Part shown: positions 18,609 to 26,675 of the stretch, in pieces
How the letters are laid out: each line of letters opens with the position of its first letter
Position numbering within the stretch: the first letter of the stretch is position 1
Assembly (NCBI GenBank): GCA_023414355.1
Contig: JAEZOB010000040.1
Location: forward strand, 124,001-188,000
DNA: 64,000 nucleotides
Reading direction: 5' to 3'
Origin: Bacillota bacterium
GTDB taxonomy: Bacteria > Bacillota > Clostridia > Lachnospirales > Lachnospiraceae
The notes under the pieces: model-generated
Database searches by the model: none
Seen by the model: only the letters and a program-made list of their open reading frames with translations
What the model was told of the DNA's origin: nothing
Made by a program: the position numbers and the translations under genes

Positions 18609-19337
18609 TTAAGCAGTCTTATCTTTATTAGTAAATAATTTTTTTAGTGACTCCAATAGCTTCAAGCGGACTTTTACAGGAGTCTTCCTATGGATCAGGG
18701 CTTCATACTCTTCCTCGGTCAACAGTTTGGAAAGCTTTTCACCGGACTTCTGATCTACGATGCTATAGGTTTCGTCCACAAAGCAGAGCGGCGGAAACAT
18801 GACACACCACCAGTTTCTACCTTCAGCATTTCCAAGTTTTATTCGGAGGGCATGGTAACGGCCGGGAGGAAAGGTATAGGCACCGTATACTTTTAAAGGA
18901 AAATAGCAGTCCTCCAGAGATGCTGTTGCATGATAGTCATAGCCTTGCTTTTGTATTGTGGTATTAGCAAGGGTAACCAATTCGGGAAGCTTACTCTGCA
19001 CTTCTGCCCTGACCGCACTGAGATTTGTACAGTCTGTTAGCATTGGTGCCAGATAACTCACTAACTGATCCTTCACAAGAAGCTTCAATGTCTGATCTTC
19101 AGCACTGTCACTATTGGCGATGACATGGAAACGCAGGATTTCCTCGGCAATTCCCTCCTGTATATTCTTATCCTGCATTGCGGCTGCTCTGATGGCAAGA
19201 TTTCCTATGCCGAGCAATAGTAGTAGCAGAAGCAGTAGTACTTGGTTATTATATTTTTTACTTCGTATTTTATGTAAGAAATGATTTCTTGCTTCCTGTT
19301 TCGTGGTAGGATACTCCGGTAACATGATTCTGTTCAT
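18609..19337 (-). CDS. spoIIR: Stage II sporulation protein R
   Basis: The motif LRFHVIANSDSAEDQTLKL and the downstream YGAYTFPPGRYHALRI and NWWCVMFPPLCF are the SpoIIR signature. SpoIIR is made in the forespore and signals across the septum to trigger SpoIIGA processing of pro-sigma-E. The 242-residue protein has one N-terminal membrane segment (a run of leucines, residues about 30-45), preceded by a longer basic cytoplasmic region than in B. subtilis. The start is the first in-frame ATG; the ribosome-binding site is weak, which leaves a few residues uncertain. Confidence 0.95.
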   Translation of the reverse strand: MNRIMLPEYPTTKQEARNHFLHKIRSKKYNNQVLLLLLLLLLGIGNLAIRAAAMQDKNIQEGIAEEILRFHVIANSDSAEDQTLKLLVKDQLVSYLAPMLTDCTNLSAVRAEVQSKLPELVTLANTTIQKQGYDYHATASLEDCYFPLKVYGAYTFPPGRYHALRIKLGNAEGRNWWCVMFPPLCFVDETYSIVDQKSGEKLSKLLTEEEYEALIHRKTPVKVRLKLLESLKKLFTNKDKTA

Positions 19338-19564
19338 ACTTCTCTTTAACCCTTTCTAAAATACCTTTTGATTCCTTGCATTTGTCAAAAGTCTTGCCGG
19401 AAAATTGGTATTTAATACATATGAAATTGCATCCTATAGATTAAATTGTTCCGTAAGGCTGAGGCAAGGCAGCTTATTCCTGCTTGAACAGATCAGGAAC
19501 AAGTAGTACAATGAAAGGACCTGATCGATCTCGATTAGGGATTGGATGATCTGGAGGTATGGAA

Positions 19565-20002
19565 ATGACGAAGGATATTATCGTAACAATAGAAGGAAGG
19601 CAGCTGGATGCTGATGAAATGGTGATGATTTTTAAAGCAGACGGTGTATATCATCTACAGCACGGGAAGCATTTCATTCAATATGATGAGCCCGCGGAAA
19701 CAGCAGGTGCTGTAATTAAGAACATGATAAAAATCTCACCGAAGCGTATCGAGATAACAAAAAAGGGTGCTGCATCCTCACTGATGTATTTTGATTTGGA
19801 TCAAAATACAGAAGCGATTTATCAGACACCCTATGGTGACTTGCGTTTTGAGGTAAGAACCTCCGGAATACTTCTGGAAGAGACAGAGACTACCCTTTTG
19901 GTGAAACTGGAATATACTTTATATACGGAGGGTTCTCACCTTTCAGATCATAAGACGGTCATTATAGTACAGGCAATACCTTCTATTTCACATCCTCACT
20001 GA
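19565..20002 (+). CDS. DUF1934 family protein (YwiB-like beta-barrel)
   Basis: A 145-residue protein that matches DUF1934: DIIVTIEGRQ at the start, KISPKRIEITKKG in the middle and TPYGDLRFEVRTS then LEYTLYTEG. The family has a lipocalin-like barrel and no settled function; it is often found beside spoIIR or argS in Firmicutes. I chose ATG 19565, seven bases after GGAGG, rather than the ATG at 19559. Its stop overlaps the end of the convergent capA-like gene by 20 bases. Confidence 0.85.
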   Translation: MTKDIIVTIEGRQLDADEMVMIFKADGVYHLQHGKHFIQYDEPAETAGAVIKNMIKISPKRIEITKKGAASSLMYFDLDQNTEAIYQTPYGDLRFEVRTSGILLEETETTLLVKLEYTLYTEGSHLSDHKTVIIVQAIPSISHPH

Positions 20003-21158
20003 CAAAGCCATGCTCATCGATCACGATATGGAAGGAAAGCTTTTGCATAAAATCATAGTAATCACCGATTTCTTTTTGATCCGTTAATAGGTAGGTTTTC
20101 ATGGCCTTGTTCATCACAGGAAGCAGCTGAACCCGCACTGTTTTGTCAGGATCCAGATAAAGCTTCAACATGCCGGATTCCTTGTTGGACTTATTGAACC
20201 AGAAGTTACCAAGGCTGTAGGCGATCGGCTTACCCTGATAAAACTCAATTCCCTGCATCACATGAGGATGACAGCCAATCACGGCATCTGCTCCCGCATC
20301 GATATAATTTTCTGCCAATACTCTTTGATATTTTTCAGGATAGTGCTTCAACTCCACACCCCAATGTACGTAGACAACAACAAAATCGCTGTTCTCCCTG
20401 GCTTCCTTTATGGATTCTGTGATCACTGCAGGATCGTAGGTTCCTACCATACCGGGGGTGGTATCTGTTGCATACCAGTTTGTATCGAAGACAACACGGG
20501 AGGCAGCTACGAAGGCGATGGTTTTGTCTCCAACCTTTTTATAGACCGGTGATTTCGCTCTGTCCATGTCTTCTCCGGCCCCAACATAGTCGATCCCTGC
20601 GGTATCCAAGGTACTGAAGGTGTCAATCAGGGCATCCTGACCAAAGTCCAGCGCATGATTGTTCGCAAGACTTACGATATCTGTTCCCATCTCCTTTAAA
20701 ATACTCACACGACCAGGCTTTGCCCGAAAGGTATAGGATTTATTCTCTTCCTCTACCCCTCTTTTGCTGAAAGCAAATTCGTTATTCAGCATCATGATAT
20801 CTGAATTGTTCATTTCTTCCACCAAATCCTTGGACAGCACACCGAGAATACCTTTTCCTTCCGAATCATAGATCTTCACAGGGTAGGAATCCTCATCTAG
20901 GTTGACATCTCCTGCAAAGCTCAGAACGATAGGACCAGGCGGAGTCTGAGTGGGAGCCGGAGTCGGGGTGGGTGTCGGGGGATTCGTTGGCTTAGCCGGT
21001 TCTTTCGGAACTGGGGTAGGAATAAAGCTATTATCGTCTGAAACAGTCTGCTTATCCTCTCTCAACTGCTGATCAAAAGCGAAAATCAAAAGTCCGGTGA
21101 AGGCGCAGATGGACAGAATACAGATTACAGACAGTAGAACAAGACTTCTTTTTTTCAT
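19983..21158 (-). CDS. CapA family protein (metallophosphatase fold)
   Basis: A 391-residue protein with one N-terminal membrane anchor, a Pro/Thr-rich linker (residues about 45-75) and a CapA domain: LSFAGDVNLDEDSY, MLNNEFAFS, DIVSLANNHALDFG, YVHWGVEL and VIGCHPHVMQGIE. CapA/PgsA proteins have a calcineurin-like fold and are linked to poly-gamma-glutamate capsule formation, but isolated copies such as this one, without pgsBC neighbours, are of unknown role. GGAGG precedes the start. Its 3' end overlaps the convergent DUF1934 gene. Confidence 0.88.
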   Translation of the reverse strand: MKKRSLVLLSVICILSICAFTGLLIFAFDQQLREDKQTVSDDNSFIPTPVPKEPAKPTNPPTPTPTPAPTQTPPGPIVLSFAGDVNLDEDSYPVKIYDSEGKGILGVLSKDLVEEMNNSDIMMLNNEFAFSKRGVEEENKSYTFRAKPGRVSILKEMGTDIVSLANNHALDFGQDALIDTFSTLDTAGIDYVGAGEDMDRAKSPVYKKVGDKTIAFVAASRVVFDTNWYATDTTPGMVGTYDPAVITESIKEARENSDFVVVYVHWGVELKHYPEKYQRVLAENYIDAGADAVIGCHPHVMQGIEFYQGKPIAYSLGNFWFNKSNKESGMLKLYLDPDKTVRVQLLPVMNKAMKTYLLTDQKEIGDYYDFMQKLSFHIVIDEHGFVSEDVK

Positions 21159-21224
21159 ACATAACCTCCATTCTGATTAAGCATTCCTGCTGACAAAACA
21201 CCCCGGTTGGGGGCTGGCAGTGAT

Positions 21225-21273
21225 AAAAGAAATCCTCTTACCTTTCTGACATCTGCCGCATAGGTAAGAGGAC
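21225..21273 (-). terminator. Terminator of the 21278-21736 gene
   Basis: On the minus strand TCCTCTTACC pairs with GGTAAGAGGA around a 20-base loop and is followed by TTTCTTTTAT. Confidence 0.75.
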
Positions 21274-21277
21274 GATT

Positions 21278-21736
21278 CTATTTCTCTTTTTTCTTGAATA
21301 TACCCGTGATTTTCTGAGTAAGGCTTTTCTTTTCTTTTCTTTGTTCAAGATTTCCTCTTAGGCCCTTTACATCCATGATATAAATACCGCTAAGAACAGC
21401 TTTGATTTCTTTCTTGACAGGAACGAGATCATAGATCTTGGCATCGCATACCAGATTCATTACCTTCGGACCTATTTTTGCTTTTACGATCGGAACCTTG
21501 GAACGACGTAAATACTTCGGAGTTGAGTCAAGCACCATCTTAGGAAGATTGGCTTCTGTCAGTTTCATTTTCTTTTTATCAATAACGAGGATGGATACCG
21601 TCTGAGCAGCTGACTGCATCTGTGCTTCGGAGTCCTCCTGTTTCTTCTGTAGCTTTTTACCTGCAAAATATAATGCGATTAGAACACCGGTTACCACGAC
21701 AGCCACGATTAACAATACAATGGTCAATGTATTCAC
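21278..21736 (-). CDS. Unrecognised single-pass membrane protein, 152 residues
   Basis: One N-terminal membrane segment (residues 5-25), then a basic cytoplasmic part with SAAQTVSILVIDKKKMKL and LPKMVLDSTPKYLRRSKVP and a Lys-rich tail ending GIFKKKEK. The region around VPIVKAKIGPKVMNLVCDA looks like a conserved beta domain. I do not recognise a named family, though such proteins are common in Lachnospiraceae. The start is a GTG preceded by GAGGAGG at ten bases. It has its own terminator. Confidence 0.72.
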   Translation of the reverse strand: MNTLTIVLLIVAVVVTGVLIALYFAGKKLQKKQEDSEAQMQSAAQTVSILVIDKKKMKLTEANLPKMVLDSTPKYLRRSKVPIVKAKIGPKVMNLVCDAKIYDLVPVKKEIKAVLSGIYIMDVKGLRGNLEQRKEKKSLTQKITGIFKKKEK

Positions 21737-21870
21737 GGGTTATGTACCTCCTCATAATTTTACGATTTCAAGTGCCCGGCTCTTACAGAGGGCAACGATA
21801 ATTGTAACATCTTTTCAATAAAAAATAAATAGAAAAATTCATTTTGAGAAAATATACAGAGTCCCTGAGT

Positions 21871-22599
21871 CTACACCAGGGCTTCATTCTTCTGAAGCAT
21901 TTCGCGAATGATTCCCTGCACATAGGAACCAAGGAATTTCTGCTGTTCTTTCTCTAACTCTTTCGGATAAATAGGCTTCCCATATTCGATGATAACATGT
22001 GCTGCACGAACCCAGGGCATATGGTTTTCGAATACCTCATCTGAATTGGAGATTGCTACCGGGATAATGGCACAGCCCGTCTTCTCGGCAATCTTAAAGC
22101 TTCCTTCCTTGAAGGGAAGCATCTCTTTGCCATGATTACGGGTTCCCTCCGGTGAAATAAATACGGAATAGCCATCCTTGACCAAATCGATCCCCTTTAG
22201 TATCGTCTTCAACCCCTGTTTAATATCTTCACGGTCTAAGAAAAGACATTGGAGGAACTTCATCCAGGTGCTTAAGAAAGGTATTTTGCCGATTTCTTTC
22301 TTCGACATAAAGCTTGTCAGTGTCGGGACCGAGCTGTAAGCAACCGGTACATCAAAATAGCTTCGGTGATTGGATATATACAGTACCGCTTCTCCCTTCG
22401 GAATGTTATCCCTGCCGAGGACTGTCTTCTTAACCCCGCAGATCAAGAGCAGGATATGGAAAGCGCCTACGACGATCCGCTGAGAGCTGGCTACCATGGC
22501 ATGATGGTTAAAGCGTCCGATGATCAACTCAATTAAATATAATGGAATGCTGATAATGAAAAATATCAGCAGAAATAATGCCGCAAAAACGATACGCAT
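21871..22599 (-). CDS. plsC: 1-acyl-sn-glycerol-3-phosphate acyltransferase
   Basis: A 242-residue membrane-associated acyltransferase of phospholipid synthesis. The catalytic NHRSYFD (HX4D) near residue 78 and the substrate motif ISPEGTRN near residue 150 are intact, as is VPVAISN downstream. An N-terminal membrane segment anchors it. GGGAGG lies upstream of the ATG. The likely reaction is acylation of lysophosphatidic acid to phosphatidic acid; close paralogues in Clostridia can act on other acceptors. Confidence 0.9.
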   Translation of the reverse strand: MRIVFAALFLLIFFIISIPLYLIELIIGRFNHHAMVASSQRIVVGAFHILLLICGVKKTVLGRDNIPKGEAVLYISNHRSYFDVPVAYSSVPTLTSFMSKKEIGKIPFLSTWMKFLQCLFLDREDIKQGLKTILKGIDLVKDGYSVFISPEGTRNHGKEMLPFKEGSFKIAEKTGCAIIPVAISNSDEVFENHMPWVRAAHVIIEYGKPIYPKELEKEQQKFLGSYVQGIIREMLQKNEALV

Positions 22600-22664
22600 A
22601 AAATCCTCCCATAGATTTATTATGTTTCATCTTTCTAGTTTCATACATCGTTTAGAAAATACCG

Positions 22665-23900
22665 TTAATTAACAGGAGCTTCCGTCACTATTGATTCCGG
22701 TAAGACGGTGGGCATCGGAGCCTCGGTAACTCCTGCTATTTCAGTCGGAACCGGTTCAGCAGTCGGTGCTGGTGTCATGGTAGGCTCGGGAGTCGCTGTA
22801 GTACCGGGAGTGGCAGTCGGAGCTTCGGTTGGAGTCGGCTTCGACTGAGATTTTACGATTGGAACAGTACTGGGGCCTTCTGATCCGACAGGCTCTTCCT
22901 CTGGGTATTCCTCTTCCGGGCTACCGTCTATAATCTCACCGTTGGCTCCAATGACTATGGCAGATCCACTTGCGGGAACCGGAGTCACCTTCGGAGGCTT
23001 GTAATTAATAATACTTGCATACTTCGCCTCAAAATCAAAATTCGGGCTTGGAGAATAATGATAGTACTCATCCAAGGTCATATGGTTGGTATAAAGATAT
23101 TCAGCAAGTCCTTTGCCTACATACCGGATATGCCAGGGCTCATAGGCATATCCGGTAATTTCCTCGTTGCCTTCCGGATATCGAATAATATAACCATATT
23201 GATGCGCATTTGCTGCCAGCCATTTTCCCTCCGGAGATTTGGCAAAGGTATTGTCCAGTTTAAAATCCTGTGACTCTGCCGATACATCGATCGAAAGACC
23301 TGTCTGATGTTCGCTGGTTCCGGGAACGGCGGAATATCGAAGGGTATAGGTTTTACCCTTTTTCACAATATTATTTTTAAAGATGGAGGTCTGTCGCTGG
23401 TAAGAGCGGTATGCTGAGATACCGTACAGGATGACATGATCCTCCTTTGCAGCTGCAAACAGCTGCTCCAGTGCCCCTGCGGCTTCCGGGCGCATCAGGG
23501 TGCGCTCGTCATATGTAATCAGATTAAAGATAACGTTTGGTGTAACCAGCTCTTTCGGGACATAATCTCTTGGCAGAGAATATTCCTTATTTACAAAAAC
23601 GGTAATACTTGAGGGATCTAAATCCATCTCAGTGGCCGGAACAAAAGGTTCTTCGGTAACCTCCGGCTCTGCTTTAATCATAGAGGCATCCCCTTCGGTA
23701 GAACCCTCTACCGGAACGGGAGGGATATATGTATAGTCACCGTCTTCTTTTCCCTCCACTGACAAAACGTGAACGGATGCGAGAGCCGAGGTTTCTTCAT
23801 TATCTCCGCTAACATGAGCAATCCGTAAAAATACAGCGCCACTTACGAGAATAAGGGCGGTCGAGGATGCGATAACGGTGACCAGGGTCTTTTTTTTCAA
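22665..23900 (-). CDS. D-alanyl-D-alanine carboxypeptidase, VanY/M15B family
   Basis: A 411-residue secreted peptidase. After an N-terminal membrane signal, the M15B domain (about 125-290) shows YRSYQRQ, the zinc motif SEHQTGLSIDVS and EPWHIRYVG, all as in VanY/DacA-type enzymes that trim the terminal D-Ala of peptidoglycan stem peptides. The C-terminal 100 residues are a Pro/Thr/Glu-rich linker with no anchor motif. The start codon appears to be TTG (AGGAG eight bases upstream). No van regulatory genes are nearby, so it is a housekeeping envelope enzyme. Confidence 0.9.
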   Translation of the reverse strand: MKKKTLVTVIASSTALILVSGAVFLRIAHVSGDNEETSALASVHVLSVEGKEDGDYTYIPPVPVEGSTEGDASMIKAEPEVTEEPFVPATEMDLDPSSITVFVNKEYSLPRDYVPKELVTPNVIFNLITYDERTLMRPEAAGALEQLFAAAKEDHVILYGISAYRSYQRQTSIFKNNIVKKGKTYTLRYSAVPGTSEHQTGLSIDVSAESQDFKLDNTFAKSPEGKWLAANAHQYGYIIRYPEGNEEITGYAYEPWHIRYVGKGLAEYLYTNHMTLDEYYHYSPSPNFDFEAKYASIINYKPPKVTPVPASGSAIVIGANGEIIDGSPEEEYPEEEPVGSEGPSTVPIVKSQSKPTPTEAPTATPGTTATPEPTMTPAPTAEPVPTEIAGVTEAPMPTVLPESIVTEAPVN

Positions 23901-24045
23901 AACAATAACTCCTTTCGTACATTAGAACGGGAAGGGACGATCTGCTTGTCATTTGTCTAAGCTTATCACCTATAGTATAACACAAGAGAGCTAAAAATGA
24001 AGTGGGATTAATCGGATTTTTTAGCTTGGAGCATAAGGAAGTATG

Positions 24046-25500
24046 CTACTTGGAATCTTCTGTCAGGCTGTCAAGAAGCTCAGTTTTCATGCGATACAGC
24101 TTTACGGAGAGATCGACATATACAATATGAGGATTGATTAAGCGTCTTGCCTCATCCCATAAAGAATCTTGCTCATTGATGCAGTATTCCCTGATCTCCA
24201 TAACTGAGGGGGAGGTGTAGACGCATTTTCCGGAAAGGAATACCGGTACTAACAGTTCACGCAGAGTATAGGTTCCGGGCTCTAAGTAGGTCTTCTTCCA
24301 GGTTGCAAGAGGATCGAACAATAAAAGCCTTTCGCCTTCCAAAAAACTCTCATCCGCGAGAGCAATCAGATCTGCCTTGACCTTGCCACTTTCTTTTTCA
24401 TAGATACGTATCACTTTTTTGTTGCCCGGATTAGTAATCTTCCATTGGTTTTCAGACAACTTTATCTTCGGTATGAAATTACCGTTCTTTTGTATCGCTG
24501 CCAGCTTATAGACACCGCCGAAGGAAGGGCAGTCTCTTGAGGTAATCAGCTTGGTTCCTACACCCCAGGAGTCAATTTTGGCACCCTGAGTTTTTAAAGA
24601 ATCAATCAGATACTCATCTAAATCACTGGAGGCTGTAATTTTTGCTTCAGTAAAACCTGCAGCATCAAGCATTTTTCTTGCTTTCTTGGACAGATAGGCG
24701 AGGTCACCACTATCGAGCCGAATGCCATATTTCTCCGGCATTGTGCCTGCAGTACGAAGCTCATCAAAAACCTTGATGGCATTGGGAACACCACTGCGAA
24801 GTGTATCATAGGTATCAACCAGCAATGTAGTATTCTGCGGGTATAATTCTGCATATTTGCGGAAAGCGGAAAGCTCATCGTCAAAGCTCATAATCCAACT
24901 GTGGGCATGCGTTCCCAATGCTGGAAGATCATAGAGCTTAGCGGATAAGACATTACTGGTGCCGATACAACCGCCGATCACGGCTGCTCTGGCTCCTAAG
25001 GTACCGGCGTCCGGTCCCTGCGCTCTTCGAAGACCGAATTCCATCACCGGCTGTCCGCCTGCAGCGTATACTACGCGGGATGCTTTGGTAGCGATCAGAC
25101 TCTGGTGATTGATGATATTCAGCAATGCGGTTTCTATCAACTGAGCTTCCATAATAGGTGCGATGACTTTCACTAACGGCTCCATCGGAAATACGACGGT
25201 TCCCTCGGGAATTGCATAAATATCTCCGGTAAAACGAAAATCTTTTAAATATGAAAGAAAACCCTCCTGAAATATGTTCAGACTCCGCAAATAAGCTATA
25301 TCGTCTTCGGAAAAACATAGTGCCTTAATATATTCAATGACCTGTTCCAATCCGGCACAGATGGCATAACCGCTTCCGCTGGGATTCTCACGGTAGAATA
25401 CATCAAAGATTACGGACTCGTTATTCTTATTATTGTAGTAACCCTGCATCATTGTCAGCTCATAAAAATCAGTTAATAAGGTTAGATTCTGTTTTCCCAT
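24046..25500 (-). CDS. pncB: Nicotinate phosphoribosyltransferase
   Basis: The start NLTLLTDFYELTMMQGYY, the core FGLRRAQGPDAG and GTHAHSWIMSF, and the phosphate-binding IRLDSGDL are diagnostic of the enzyme that makes nicotinate mononucleotide from nicotinate, PRPP and ATP in NAD salvage. The length (484 residues) is normal. ATG 25500 has GGAGG five bases upstream and is preferred over the in-frame ATG at 25512. A promoter lies about 80 bases ahead. No NiaR site was identified. Confidence 0.95.
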   Translation of the reverse strand: MGKQNLTLLTDFYELTMMQGYYNNKNNESVIFDVFYRENPSGSGYAICAGLEQVIEYIKALCFSEDDIAYLRSLNIFQEGFLSYLKDFRFTGDIYAIPEGTVVFPMEPLVKVIAPIMEAQLIETALLNIINHQSLIATKASRVVYAAGGQPVMEFGLRRAQGPDAGTLGARAAVIGGCIGTSNVLSAKLYDLPALGTHAHSWIMSFDDELSAFRKYAELYPQNTTLLVDTYDTLRSGVPNAIKVFDELRTAGTMPEKYGIRLDSGDLAYLSKKARKMLDAAGFTEAKITASSDLDEYLIDSLKTQGAKIDSWGVGTKLITSRDCPSFGGVYKLAAIQKNGNFIPKIKLSENQWKITNPGNKKVIRIYEKESGKVKADLIALADESFLEGERLLLFDPLATWKKTYLEPGTYTLRELLVPVFLSGKCVYTSPSVMEIREYCINEQDSLWDEARRLINPHIVYVDLSVKLYRMKTELLDSLTEDSK

Positions 25501-25579
25501 AATAACCTCCATGCCTGCCGAAAAGCAGTTCCTAATGCTAATGTGATGTTAAAACCTTGAAACAATAACATCATATCAA

Positions 25580-25608
25580 ACCATATACCAGAATCAAGGA
25601 GAAGTCAA
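25580..25608 (-). promoter_or_regulatory. Promoter of pncB
   Basis: Minus-strand TTGACT (25603-25608) and TATGGT (25580-25585) with a 17-base spacer. Confidence 0.55.
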
Positions 25609-25662
25609 GGTGTCAATCGACTTAGGTGTTATTTTGTTGATTAATAAAATATTTTGAATTTA

Positions 25663-25691
25663 TTGAAAACAATGTTCGAAAATGCTACAAT
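25663..25691 (+). promoter_or_regulatory. Promoter of the 25752-26147 gene
   Basis: TTGAAA (25663-25668), 17 bases, TACAAT (25686-25691), about 60 bases before the start codon. Confidence 0.6.
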
Positions 25692-25751
25692 ATTCTTATC
25701 TATAAGGATGGATATGCTCGAAATTAAGCTTTTACACGGAGGTAATAAGCG

Positions 25752-26147
25752 ATGGTTACTAACGAGAAGGGTTTTGTTGATGTGATACCGGGCAGAGCTA
25801 TCATAAAAACAGCCGGTTATGGAAAATGGTCACCTACGGATGTGGAAGATTTGGGACAGATGATCCTGTCGGTTATCAGGGATTTTGAGAAGAAAAGCTG
25901 GGGCTATATTGCAGATCCTACACGAATGGACCCTATTCTTTCAAAAGATACCTCAGAAGCTTTCAGTATGCTACACCGCCGGTTGGAGAGTGAAGGCTGT
26001 TGTGCCCTTGCTTTTCTGGATAGTAATACATCAAGTATGAAGCTGATATCTCAGATGCATCACAATAATTCGGAAACTTCGATTGAAGTCCTTCATTTTG
26101 AGAATGAAGCCCAGGCTCTGGAATGGATGAAAGAGCTCGGACTATAA
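25752..26147 (+). CDS. SpoIIAA/STAS-like small protein
   Basis: A 131-residue soluble protein with alternating strands and helices (GFVDVIPGRAIIKTAGYGKWS, then WGYIADPTRMDPIL, then CCALAFLDSN and IEVLHFENEAQALEWMKELG). The layout resembles SpoIIAA-like/STAS proteins that report conserved intake of small ligands or bind partners, but no phosphorylatable Ser motif is clear. It has its own promoter and a GGAGG site, and ends just before the T-box leader of ileS. Function unknown. Confidence 0.65.
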   Translation: MVTNEKGFVDVIPGRAIIKTAGYGKWSPTDVEDLGQMILSVIRDFEKKSWGYIADPTRMDPILSKDTSEAFSMLHRRLESEGCCALAFLDSNTSSMKLISQMHHNNSETSIEVLHFENEAQALEWMKELGL

Positions 26148-26176
26148 GCGAGAAGGGCTTTGGCAGAAGAAAAGTA

Positions 26177-26205
26177 TTGACAATAAGGGCGTTTTATACT
26201 ATTAT
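26177..26205 (+). promoter_or_regulatory. Promoter of the ileS T-box transcript
   Basis: Consensus TTGACA (26177-26182), 17 bases, TATTAT (26200-26205). Confidence 0.8.
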
Positions 26206-26211
26206 AATGAA

Positions 26212-26638
26212 AATTGATAAAAACGTTGACGGAGAGAGTAAGCGTATAGCAAACGTCTCAGCGAACCGGGGAGAGTGTGAGCCCGGTATCAGTAGCGTAT
26301 GACTGAAAATCACTCCCTAGTTGCAAGACCCAAAGGCGTGTCGGATGCAGGCTGAGTAGGTTAAGCCGGTATCTACCGTTATATAGATAATGTATGTCCA
26401 CGGTAAGCGGATTAGACATGCAATACAGGACATTTGCCAAGCTTGCTTGAGCAGATGGCATGGATTACATGGAAAAGCGCAGCGAGAACAGATGTTACCT
26501 GGCGGTAACATCCGAAGACGAAGTCTTCGAGTTCTAATCCGCGCAACTAATTTAGACAGCTGACTTGACGGAGTACGTGAAACAGGTGGTTAAGTGAAAG
26601 CATATGCTCTCATCCTATTTCGGATGAGAGCTTTTTTA
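26212..26638 (+). ncRNA. T-box leader (isoleucine) with terminator
   Basis: Stem I features are visible: the GGAGAGAGTA K-turn region near 26230, the distal loop CCGGGGAGAGTGTGAGCCCGG, and a specifier loop GACTGAAAATCACTCCC where ATC (Ile) is followed by A. Near the end, the antiterminator bulge TGGT (in ACAGGTGGTTAAG, 26582-26594) would pair with the uncharged tRNA-Ile ACCA end, its T matching discriminator A73. The terminator GCTCTCATCC/GGATGAGAGC (26606-26631) with six T residues closes the leader. At about 425 bases it is much longer than typical T-boxes because a structured element (26407-26542) sits between Stem I and the antiterminator. Confidence 0.82.
26407..26542 (+). repeat. Structured repeat element, copy 1, inside the ileS leader
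   Basis: Outer arms GCGGATTAGA (26407-26416) and TCTAATCCGC (26533-26542) close a domain holding a variable hairpin around CCAAGCTTGCTTGAG, a hairpin GATGTTACC/GGTAACATC and a GAA-triloop hairpin CGAAGAC-GAA-GTCTTCG. The same order recurs at 51702-51823 and 56127-56267, with different primary sequence but the conserved GACGAAGTC..CGAG..CTAATC core. Confidence 0.6.
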
Positions 26639-26675
26639 ATTCTTTAATAATCATTTTTTATTTAGGAGGATTCAT

